A DNA stretch of 64,000 nucleotides, taken from positions 248,001 through 312,000 of the forward strand of contig JAVXUO010002773.1 of NCBI GenBank assembly GCA_033065855.1. The letters run 5' to 3'. The DNA comes from Escallonia rubra. Taxonomy: Eukaryota > Streptophyta > Magnoliopsida > Escalloniales > Escalloniaceae. Shown piece after piece: positions 24,101-34,488 of this stretch (positions within the stretch are counted from its first letter, which is position 1; each line of letters starts with the position of its first letter). Made by a program: the position numbers and the translations under genes. Under the pieces are notes generated by a model. The model saw only the letters and a list, made by a program, of their open reading frames with translations, was not told the DNA's origin and did not search any database.

Positions 24101-27100
24101 TCCCAGATCATAGCTGTTATATATATGCTATTATTAAGTCAGAGCACCTTCATGGTGAAGCCTTTTTGAACTTCCAATTTTGCCCATGTATGACATTTCA
24201 ACTTCCCATTAATAGCTAATAAAATGGTAACAATGGTATTTTACATGTTAGTTATTTTTGCATCATTTTCTAACTACCTCTCCACAAAATAATTTCAAGT
24301 TATTAGTCGGTAACAATTTTAGATCTGCTAACTTCCGAGTCGATTCCCAAGCCCTCCATCATTGTCCTCTTTTATTCATTACCAAAATAGAGTTCTAAGG
24401 TAAACCTGAACTAAGTAAAGGTAGCTTAGCTCGAATTGAATTCCTTACTCCAGACAAGACGGACTAATCTTAAATGATCCGCACACATGAAAAAGGCAAC
24501 AGGTCGGCATGAAGTGATTCATCATGTCCAAACACGAGCTGATCACTTCCCTCTTCCATCTTTAGTTTGTTATGGAGATGGAAGAGCAAGAGAGAATATT
24601 TCCAAATTCCAATGCAACACAACATCATTCTTTTTCTGCTAGTAAGCATGCATGTTAACAATCTTTGATACTTTATCTTTCTTTAATACTATACTCCACA
24701 GGCATCGCGTGTGCCCTCATTCATTGACTTTTCTTTTCTGCCAAAGAAAAGTCAAATATTATTTCTTATGGTTCTAGCGGTCAACCTTCTGCCAAATTTA
24801 GTGATTAGATTAGGCACTGACCAATGTTGACATAGCTAATATCTTAGTACACTAACCCGTGCCTCTCTTTATTGTACTATTGTAAAACTCCATCCAAGGG
24901 CATCATTTGATATCATCTGATTGCATTGTGACTTGTTGGGTTGTTCATTGAGTGGGCAAATAGAACTGTGGTGCATACTATCCGTAGGGTAATTGTCTTA
25001 TTAAAAACTTCCTTGCTTGGCACATGGTGTAGTTGTGTTGTCTATTAAATTGCTCATTTCTATGTTCAGTAGTCGGGTTTACTAACCGCATGTGTCGTAC
25101 TAACTCTTACATCTACCTGTATCCTGCTGCGTTTCCAGAATACTGGGAGTGTTCCTGCTGCGTCAAACTCAAGGCTTTCTCCACTTCCTCATGAACCTGC
25201 AGATTTCTATGATCGTAGTGCCCCAGTTGATATTCCTCTTGATTCATCTGCGGTAGGTGCCAATTTTCTAGAATTGGTGAATTTAGAGTCTATATTCGTA
25301 ATTGTGGGGTCTGCACAATCATCACATTTTATGCCTCTAGTTGATGTCTGTTTTGCCTGGGTATTTCAATTTCAGGATCTTAAAAAGAGAGAGAGAGAGC
25401 TGCAAGCTAAGGAGGCTGAATTGAGAAAGCGGGAACAGGTACTTGGACCGGAATCTTCAAAGTGCAGTCTTTTATAATTCCTTTGCATGACTTTGCAATT
25501 TAATTTCCTTTGATTCATCATTCATCAGTTCTCTTTGTGGCCTAAGTACCAAAATTATTGAAGCAAATCTGTTGTTTTCTACAAACATGCAGACCAATTG
25601 TTCTTTATGGCGGGAATAGTCTGAATTTAAATGCAAGCAACAAATAGAAAACTAGGATGTGTCCTCTTAAGCAGTTCTCTATCTCGTATTGTTAACTCCT
25701 GTTTTCATTTTATTAATGGCCTTTATTTGAATATTTACTAGCACGAAGTTTCTTTTAATTGAAGCTCCTTTTTATCTTTATCTTTTTCTTGGCTGTGAAA
25801 ATGGTAGAATTAACCCGTACACAGTCTTCTATAGTAGTTGTTTTTGCATATAAGAATATCACATTGCCCATGAATATGTAAAAGTTTATTCTAATTTTAC
25901 GAACTCAAGTTACAAAAAGTGTGGGTGCCCGAAACTGGTATGAGCTGTCCACTAGCAAGCGTGACTTCCTGTTCTCGAGATATGAAAATATTTATGCATA
26001 TGTTGATACACATTCTCTTACCATACAAAAATTCTTGACGCATCTTTGCCATCCCTCTCCAGATAAAGTTACCCAAGCACGCAAAACTAAAGTGAGCTGT
26101 CCTACATAACGAAACAAATCAACTTAATGAAACATCATTCCTGCAATAGGACATTGGCTATATTAGTTGCCCTTTCTCTGTCTGTCTTAATACATCATGC
26201 CAACCATCTGAGATCGGCTGCATAAATTGGGTAGCCATGCTCTATTCCTTGAAAGCACCAAATAATTTTGGTTCTGGACCATGACACTCTTCGCCGGGCC
26301 AAGTTTTATGGATCTCAACATTGGGAAATATCTTAGAAGTCATGCCATCTATTTGTGATTATTTTGTTTTATCACCCTACGTTTTTGCAATTTTCTACTC
26401 GTATAAGTGCTTAATTATTGTCATATGGTCTCATTTTCTTATTGATTTTTTCTGCAGGAAGTAAAACGCAAAGAAGAGGCTGCCGCACGAGGTGCACTCT
26501 CTCTCTCTCTCTCTTGTTGATATTTCTTTTACTTTTATATTCACAAAAATTGTCAGAGTTCAAAAGATTCAGCATTTAAGCTTGTTCTATGATTTTAATT
26601 CATGTCCTTTTATGGTTTTCAACTTCCTTCTTCACAACATATTGATTTTTTGTTGTTTAATCCTTTTGCTTTTTGCAGCTGGTATTGTTCTTGAGGAGAA
26701 GAACTGGCCACCATTTTTCCCAATTATCCATCATGATATTGCAAATGAAATACCAATTCATCTACAGAAATTGCAGTATGTAGCATTCACAACATACTTG
26801 GGTATGTCATCCTTTCTATGCGTCTATGGGTGTTTCATATTTTTGCTCATAGTGTGCTAGAAGTCAAATGTATCAAAATACGTTGATTTGGTTATACTTA
26901 ACCAAAACATTAGGAAAATTTTATAGGGAGGAGTACAGTTTCACCTTTGGGTTATATTCTGGATGTTCTTCTTTTCCATTTTAGTTAGCATCTGTTAGGA
27001 AACAAACTCTGGAGTATATAATCAACCACAACTGACTATAAATTTGAGATATATTGCAGAATATTGCAGATTATTCATTAGTAGATGAATAATAAATGAG

Positions 27101-28972
27101 AACCTATTAACTGTCTCAAGGCCTTGGAGCTTTTAATTGCCAAACAGATAAATCTATGTTTGTTGATAGAGCCAGGGGTATGACTTCCTGGGTTGCTAAT
27201 CTATCCAGTCAATAAGACTTCTTTGCTAGTGTGATATATGGGTTTGAGGGATATTATTTCCCTTCTTTTGTTTAGTTAGCCACTAGAGGTTATGTACTAG
27301 GGGGCCAAAGATTGTGTTCATAAGATGAATCTGATATACGATTCTACGCTGTCACCATTTACATACTGTTTGAATAGTTAAAGTTGCCCCATACAAGCCT
27401 GACCTGCATTAACAGTGTTTAAATGCTGATGCGGAGCAGGACTAGTTTTGTGCCTTCTGTGGAATATTGTAGCCGTCACTACAGCTTGGATTAAAGGAGG
27501 AGGTTCGTGTATACAATGTTTACCTTTTCTATACAACTTCACTAATTTATTGTTATGTCTGATGTCCTGATTAATTAAAACTTGGTATTGTATCTTTTAC
27601 TGTAGATCCGAAGATCTGGTTCCTTGCTATTATCTACTTCATAGCAGGGGTTCCAGGAGGCTATGTTTTGTGGTATCGCCCACTCTATCGTGCTTTTAGG
27701 TACATGATTTTTGGTCTTTAGCAAGATTTAATTCGATTAGTCACTGTCCGAAGTTGTACATCTGAATCATATATAGACCCATGACGGTCCATGCTGCAAA
27801 CTTAACTTACCCGTAGGGGTCAAACCTTACCATTGGTGTATTTGTTGGTTCAGCACCAAGGAACAGTTTGCTCTAACAGCTGGAATAACATGTAGTATCA
27901 GATCTTACTAATAAAATGTATGCCATCAATGGCCTTGACAAGATTCATCATACCGTCTCATCTTTGCTTATCCCTTTTTTGCTGTGTTAAACAAAAAAGT
28001 TTCTTTTAGTTAACATCACCGTATCTGTTACAGGACTGAAAGTGCCATGAAGTTCAGTTGGTTTTTTTTGTTTTATGTGGTAAGTTTCTTGTACCCTTTT
28101 AGTAAGTATACTTTCTACTTGTCACGGAAGATGCCTTACTCTCGGCCCTGCGTACAGATTCACATTGGTTTCTGCATCTTTGCTGCGGTTGCTCCACCTA
28201 TAGTTTTCAAAGGAAAATCTCTTGCGTAAGTTCCCCTTCTATCGAATACTGGTTTAAATCCAAAATTGAGATAGGCCAAGTTCATCTCTCTGTCAGCTAG
28301 AACGGATTTTTTTTCCTAATCTCTCTAACGTGGATATGATGGCTGGGTTATTCCTGTATAACGGATGATAAGTTAATTTTGAGGTGTCGTGTTGCATTTT
28401 TTATCGTGTATTCCATCAGCTGAAAATATTTGGCCTTGTGTGGTCCCCTGAAACAGAGGTATCCTGCCTGCAGTAGATCAAGTAAGCAAGCACGCTTTGG
28501 TTGGGGTAAGTTTCGTCCGTGTTTGCTGCTCTTTACACGAGTTCATGTTTCTTTTCTAGACTAGATCTTAAATAAGGGGTTAATACAGAATATGTCCTTT
28601 TAGTCTTCTTTAGTTTTCACCTCCTACGTATGGTTGTGTTCATTGAATTCCTTGCGATTGTACTTACTCTATTTTCTGTTGTTTAGATCTTCTACTTCGT
28701 CGGATTTGGACTCTTCTGTCTTGAGTCTGTACTCAGCATCTGGGTTATTCAGGTCTACTTCTTAATACATATCTTCCCACTTTCCTTGCGGAAAATGCAG
28801 GCTCAAGTTGCTGCATGAATCATGCTATACTCTGTCTAATTGTTATTTCCTTTTAGTTAGCTGACTGGTTTATCTAATTATTCAGCAAGTATACATGTAC
28901 TTCCGAGGCAGTGGCAAAGCAGCAGAAATGAAGCGCGAGACGGCAAGAGGAGCGCTAAGAGCGGCAATATGA
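21160..28972 (+). CDS. SCAMP: Secretory carrier-associated membrane protein (complete, 13 coding exons)
   Basis: Exons: 21160-21219, 22838-22903, 25139-25252, 25376-25438, 26458-26491, 26679-26801, 27440-27502, 27606-27699, 28034-28079, 28158-28225, 28457-28505, 28687-28752 and 28886-28972, all in frame, giving 310 aa. The order is typical of plant SCAMPs: N-terminal NPF motifs ([14 protein letters not shown]), then a proline-rich [12 protein letters not shown] segment, a coiled coil ([20 protein letters not shown]), the [13 protein letters not shown] block, and four membrane segments. The conserved [15 protein letters not shown] loop lies between membrane segments two and three, and the tail is short and cytosolic ([14 protein letters not shown]). 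SCAMPs act in post-Golgi and endocytic membrane traffic at the trans-Golgi network, plasma membrane and cell plate; NPF motifs bind EH-domain proteins. The start is chosen because family members begin with this same short NPF exon. Introns 1 and 2 are long (1.6 and 2.2 kb). Confidence 0.96.
21440..22150. repeat. Degenerate minisatellite in SCAMP intron 1
   Basis: About six diverged units, spaced roughly 90-160 bases apart. Each combines a GT/GC-alternating stretch, a GGCGTGA(C/A)CA-like word, TTTTGTGAAGTTTGGCCTCG, and CTTGGACCTCTTCATATG followed by GTTAGCTG. Landmarks of the GAAGTTTG word lie near 21507, 21613, 21728, 21890, 21993 and 22083. Confidence 0.75.
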
Positions 28973-29349
28973 GGATATCCTACCTGAGAAAGTTACACAG
29001 TTACCATGTTCGACTAGGGATGGATGGTAAGAGCAGATAGTGCAAGCTGGTTGTTTCATGCTTTCAGCTGGGCAGTGGTTACGTTTTGTTCAATATTTTG
29101 TTTCATTGTTCTTTTTATTGCGTGTTATTACGAAGGATTTGTTACAAGGCCTTTCGCGGAAGGGTTGTGAGATACAAACCAGATAGAAGCATAGCTGGTG
29201 TAATTTAGGACTATAGTACATATGGTGGTTACGTCTGTAAATCTGTTCGTGATTTATTGATTTTTCAGGATTTGACGTGCTTTTATAGCCATTGAGAAGT
29301 GTGTTCCTCTTCTTCCCTTGGGTAAAGATAACGTGACACATAAATAATA
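28973..29349 (+). other. SCAMP 3' UTR and downstream sequence
   Basis: Non-coding sequence after the SCAMP stop. The poly(A) site cannot be fixed from sequence. It is followed directly by a MITE. Confidence 0.5.
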
Positions 29350-29640
29350 CTCCCACCGTCCCAAATTACTTGATTAGTTTATTTAGGATATGAGTTATAT
29401 GTTATGAATTTTTCATTTTTACCTCGAGACTATCCCGAAGAGAGAAGAGAGAGAGGAAGAAAATGGATTAGGAAGGGAAAAATGAGTTGGTGAAGGATTA
29501 AATGTGGAGAGAGAAATTAAAAAAATGTAAAAAGAGTAAATAAGAAAAAACATTTAAAGAAACTTTCTTAATTTGAGTGATCAATTTTTTTTTGAATACT
29601 ATAAAAATAAAATATGATTAACTTTTTTGAAACGAAGGAG
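29350..29640. mobile_element. Stowaway-like MITE
   Basis: TA flanks (29348-29349, 29641-29642) and Stowaway-type ends: CTCCCACCGTCCCAAATTAC on the left and a right end finishing AAACGAAGGAG. The internal GAGTTGGTGAAGGATTAAAT followed by a GTGGAGA word is shared with the MITE at 39807-40100, so the two are one family in the same orientation. It is non-coding. Confidence 0.85.
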
Positions 29641-29718
29641 TACTGGATAATGGTAATTTATCCAACTCGCAGTATCAGGAGTACTGGATAATGGTAATTT
29701 ATCCAACTCGCAGTATCT
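29637..29718. repeat. 41-base tandem duplication at the MITE edge
   Basis: Two copies of a 41-base unit starting GGAGTACTGGATAATGG, at 29637 and 29678. The unit includes the last four bases of the adjacent MITE, so the duplication came after the MITE insertion. Confidence 0.85.
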
Positions 29719-30960
29719 CAAAACGTAGTATAAGAGAGAATGTTAAGTTGTCATGGGTCATGACAATATCTCTTTTGACTTTTTATGATATTAACTCTTC
29801 TAGATCCAACGGTCTTAAAAGTAATTGGGATAAGTGATCCAAAATCACACTATTCTTGTATGCATGTTATTGCCCTTATAGTCCCAGAGTTCTGATGGAG
29901 TGATAAAAGGTAACGCATCGTCTTGGTTCTGAATAATTGTCTTGGCAGGGTTACCTTTGCCTCGATACTAAGTAGAAATGCTTCGGTATGATCATCCAAT
30001 GGTTTCATATTATTGGTTTCAATCTTTTATGACCGTCGAAAGGAAGACGGAAAAGAGAACCGATGATGAAAAACTAAGGCCTTCAGTTGGAATGGAAGAA
30101 AGGTAGCGATAATTAAGGGCTTTGTCAGCTTAATTATATGAAATATTTTTCCTCTTAAACAAAAATAAATAAGTTAAGGGCTTTGTGAGCTCAAGACGCC
30201 ACAAGCACAATGTAGCATGTCACGTGCAATGACATGGCATCCAGCCATCTACAGTAGGGTGGGCACAATCTTTTGACTAATGAAAAGGGACACACAGGCC
30301 ACACCCCGAGTGGTTGATCCGCGCATGATAATGTACTTTATGGACCAACCGATGGTGGCTACTACGCTTGTGATGCTCCCACTGAATTAACAACCCGATT
30401 CCTCAACATGATCTTGGAAGATTGCAAAGATAGAACGCGAGTCTTTGTTGTTTGAGATTGTCAAACTAAACAACCGTCGTGATAATTCAGACCGGATTGA
30501 CAAGATTCGAAGATGAATTTTCTACTCACAATTAGTACGCAAATACATCTCCAATTGTTCTAATACATAAAAATACCGCAAGACCACACGGGTATCATCA
30601 GCTATAACGAGTTGAGCCTTAGTATGAGGTTCTCCTAGCACGTAACATGGAGACGGCGCTCGTAAATTGGTGAACATTGGTGCGGCATCACACATCGTTC
30701 AGTCACAAGACGAAAGATCTAGCACAAGCACAAAACATCACCCACTAGCCAAATACTCCCTAATAATAGCTTTATTCATAAACTGAAGTTAAACACACAC
30801 AAAAAAGGGAAAAAACACACACACACACACACACACCATAAGTAAAAAGCTCACAGAACCATGTCTTCTTCTATTACTATCATACACCATGGATTTCCAT
30901 AACTTAACGTAGAAAGCAACAAAAAAAAAGTTACACACATATATCATAGTAGTACTGGGA
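29719..30960. other. Intergenic, no gene seen
   Basis: No supportable ORF or RNA gene. A CA microsatellite lies at about 30815-30837, downstream of the glycine-rich protein gene. Confidence 0.5.
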
Positions 30961-30991
30961 AGTGTTTATACCAGCTACAGGGGCTAAAGTC

Positions 30992-31465
30992 TCAACAATA
31001 AGCAACGCATTTCTTCTTGCAGTCCATGGAGCAACCGCCGCCGCCGCCTCCGCCGCCGTAGCCCTTCCCGGACCGGCTGTAAGAGGTGAAGCACTTGGCC
31101 GGGCACGTCAGCTTCTTCTTGTAACAAGGACCCTTGTCAGTACACACCACAGTAGGCCTCACGATACCACCTTTGGAGTAACCCCCAGTCGGGCCCCCGT
31201 ACCCCGATCCATACCCGCCGCCCATGTTTCCCCACCCGTTCCCCATCCCGGGTATGTCGAACCCGCCTCCGGGCCCGAAGTACCCGCCCGGCCCACCATC
31301 GACCCCGCCATCACTTCCACCACCCTTTTTGTTGCCGCTGCTGCTGGTCGTGGACTTCACTTTCGGCTTGTTCTCGGAGGACTTCGCCGGGTCGGATCGG
31401 GCTGCAAGGGAGAGAGAGGCTGTTGCGAGCAAGAAAGCTAACACAAAAGTGGTTATGGTGTTCAT
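30992..31465 (-). CDS. Secreted glycine-rich protein with cysteine-rich C-terminus
   Basis: Single-exon gene, 157 aa. Residues 1-21 form a clear signal peptide (TFVLAFLLATASLSLA, cleavage likely after ALA/LAA). A lysine/serine-rich linker (about 24-48) leads into a glycine-rich domain (about 49-98) with GGYFGPGGGF and GNMGGGYGSGYGGPTGGY. The C-terminal 52 residues hold eight cysteines in a conserved block (VVCTDKGPCYKKKLTCPAKC, then FTSYSRSGKGYGGGG, then CSMDCKKKCVAYC). This matches plant glycine-rich secreted proteins of unknown function, presumed to act in the apoplast or cell wall. The start is the first ATG, directly before the signal peptide. Bias against T in this GC-rich gene opens long antisense frames, which are not genes. 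Confidence 0.88.
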   Translation of the reverse strand: MNTITTFVLAFLLATASLSLAARSDPAKSSENKPKVKSTTSSSGNKKGGGSDGGVDGGPGGYFGPGGGFDIPGMGNGWGNMGGGYGSGYGGPTGGYSKGGIVRPTVVCTDKGPCYKKKLTCPAKCFTSYSRSGKGYGGGGGGGGCSMDCKKKCVAYC

Positions 31466-31499
31466 GGCTGCTGCTGCTTTTTGGGTTGTTGCTACTTGA

Positions 31500-32690
31500 A
31501 ACGAGAGGGTGATGATGACTGCTTAAGTAGGAGTATGGGGGTGGGGGGTGAGCAAAGCATTAAAGGGAGAGAAGAAAAGAAGTGGATGACAGTTGAGGGA
31601 GGAGGGGGGGTTATGCATGAAGGAAGGTGAAGAGTAGGTTGAATGCAATTAGTGCACACATATACACAGGGCATTAAAGTTCCGCAGCAATGCATAAATT
31701 CCACACGTATACCAATTATGAGATGCATGGATTAGGCTCTGAGGAGAACGGGGAAATCTTGATCATTTAAAGTAAATACTTTATCCCGTTTCTTCCGTTT
31801 GATCGTTGCTGCAAGTTCAAACAATTATGCAAGATCATTCGAAAGAAGGCGCGAAAAGTTACTAGATCAACTAATTAATACTATGTTGGGTATCGGCTTG
31901 CCAGCTTACTTGGATTTGCCGTTCACGCAAATAAGTCCGGTTACCACAAAAGGAGGAGAGTGAAGTGCAAATAATAATTTTCAAGCGATTAAGAGTGAAG
32001 TGCAAATAATAATTTTCTTAAAACTTAACAAAGGCTCATTGGCTTGTTAGTTCTTTTTCATTAGAGGTAACACTCAAGAAAGTCAGAACTGAAAGTCTAG
32101 CAGGTATCCATCAATCAATTACGGTTGGGTGTTGCTCCTTAATGAACCATTATTCGTGGGTTGGGTGAATACATATAGCACGATTTCGGGTCATTAGATT
32201 CGATTATTTAAGACTTTCTGAAAGAGGGGAAGTGAAGCAGAGAGTGTGATGATATTGTATATTCAGCGGTCTTAGATGGTCAGAATTATTAGTACCGGAC
32301 CACCCAATATTTTCTAGTGGCCGAAGACTTGAACTTTTGAGCTCTCCGTGATGGACTTTTTAAGCACACATAATAATCAAGTGAAGCATGATGGGCAGAT
32401 TGGATTGTTGAAATCACTCTGGCCAAGTCTCGCCATCATCATTTGCTAGCTGCTTATCTCCGAACGAGTGCTAACTTGTTTCTAGTCTTTTTGTTGTAAC
32501 AATATCATTCAACTGAGAGAAAAAAAGGAGAGAGGTTCAAGTGAAGCATCAAGTTGGAACAAATAACCCTTATAAAGTGTCACATCCACAAAGACAAAAT
32601 TTCTTTAAAATAAATAGATAAGTACGCTGTAATATACCTTTTCTTATTTTCCTCGGGTCCAAAATAAAGACGCGCAAACAAAATGTACAA
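31500..32690. other. Upstream region of the glycine-rich gene and intergenic DNA
   Basis: It should contain the minus-strand promoter of the glycine-rich protein gene (first 100-300 bases). No strong TATA is visible; the closest is a CTACTTAAGC word on the minus strand near 31530. Nothing else is supportable. Confidence 0.4.
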
Positions 32691-32703
32691 GCAGAATGTT
32701 AAA

Positions 32704-32769
32704 AATCGAGAATAAACCGATAAGAACAGATACTACACTTGATCTTAGCCGAAAAGCCGAGAAAGGGAT
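32704..32769 (-). pseudogene. U2 snRNA fragment (5' end only)
   Basis: On the minus strand from 32769 it reads ATCCCTTTCTCGGCTTTTCG, then GGCTAAGATCAAGTGTAGTA and TCTGTTCTTATC. This is the 5' domain of U2 spliceosomal RNA, including the GUAGUA branch-site-pairing sequence. Similarity fades after about 66 bases: stem-loop II, the Sm site and the 3' stem-loops are absent. No plant USE (RTCCCACATCG) or TATA lies upstream on that strand. It is best read as a truncated copy rather than a working gene. Confidence 0.85.
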
Positions 32770-34488
32770 GGCAGTGAACCGGTGACATCTTCTTGTACGG
32801 AACCGTAACAACTAGCCAAGCCAACCACACCTTAGAAGAAGTCGTCGGCATGCATTGAAGAGGGAAGGGCCAACCGTGCAGTAACCCAGTTGGGCATTCA
32901 ATGCAGTGTGAACGTGGTCAAATCTATTACTCACTACATGAGATAGAGATGGCATCTATTGCATGTCCACCAGTATCCTCACAGCCCATATTTTGGCAGA
33001 TATGGCACATTGAAAGCTAATGTAGGGATGATAAGTCTGATTCTGTGCGTCCTCTGTCCAGGACTGCTACTGAAATAAAGAGAAGTGTTGAAGTTTATGC
33101 CATTGTAACCAAAGATGCCTGCTTGTTGGAAGAAAGGTGAGCATGTTACACCAAGGGTTGCTCTTGCTCTGGTCATACTCTCTTGTCCCTTTCCCAAAGG
33201 CAAAAATATATTCAGTGATCTATGTGCAGAAGTACATATATTTTGTGTATGCTATATCCACTTGATATATTGAGAGAAAGTGTCACATTATTAATTAATT
33301 ATATGTCCTATTTTCTAAAACCATGATTCAACAAAATCAAGTAGTATAATCTTAAACATTTAGGTGGGGATGATGGTTCGTAGTGGTGATGGTGGTTGTT
33401 GATGGGATTGGGATGGCGGAAGGTGGGTGGCAGCGTTCGGTGCTATGCGGCTGTAAGCGGTGGTGATGGTTGTGTGGCTGGAGTGGTCATCGTTGTTGAG
33501 GGATCGGGAATGGTGGTGTTTGAAGAGCAACTCTGAAAAACAGATAAGGCAAAAAGGAAAATCAAATAAAGTCACAGTTTGTGGGTCGGCCATTTAGCTC
33601 CATCTACTTTCGGACTCGTTTGGTTAAAAAAGAAAATAAATTTGGTACTATTTGCTACGTTTTAAACATTAGGTACCAAAACTGCATCTGATGAATATAT
33701 TTATGATACAAATTTAGCATTAATTAATCCAGATAAATTTGAAAACCTTCAGCCCCTGTAGGTCGTGAGAAGATACCACATGTATTGGATAGACTCTGAG
33801 TCACTTGAAAAGAACTGGGCATTTGCTGGTGCAAGTGACAAACAGAACTGAGACCATAGAAAACCACAAGGGCATTAAGAGACGCCAACACTGGCTTTGC
33901 TTTTCTTCCATGGTTACAACATACAGGTTTCTCCAATTCCGGTGACGCTCTCTTTCCGGAACCTCGCTCCCAAATGTCGCACCCGCCCCCGCTCACACCC
34001 AAAGACCCATTATACTACTCACGCTTCCACTCGAGAACCTCACTTCGTGCAGCCTTCAGGCTGCAGATTCAATTATAAGGTCCACCGTCCATGCATAGAT
34101 TTTCATACATTTCAATACAAAAGGTGAGCACAAACAGTTAGTGAGATGGTAGTAAAAGGATATGATCTCTGCAAGTAATTACATGCCAAATGCTCGAAGC
34201 TTAAAGCAGTTGGCTTGTTGGGAAAAAAACTTAAGTGTGAAACACAATCCTTCCACCTATTTCCTATATCATTGAAGACAGATGCACTTTTTACAGTATT
34301 GTCATCGCATTATACAATAACCAAACCTAACTGATTCACTGCCTGGTAATGTTCATCGTAATGCCATTTCAGTTTTGAAGCATGATAGTTACGAGACAAC
34401 TATCAAACCGAAATTCAAGGCCAAAAGTAGTTATTGCTTCTTCAAAGACTTGAATCTCCCTAGATGCTGAGGAGTTATATGATGAACA
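32770..34488. other. Intergenic, no gene seen
   Basis: Several ORFs of 70-90 codons occur, but none has a recognisable domain or a plausible gene context. The segment at 33370-33500 is a GGTGGTGAT-rich low-complexity stretch. The right part may hold the 3' UTR of the phosphatase gene. Confidence 0.45.

Noticed and set aside
30962-31441. 159-codon ORF on the plus strand
   Set aside because: It is antisense to the glycine-rich protein gene. Glycine-rich coding sequence routinely leaves open proline/alanine-rich antisense frames.
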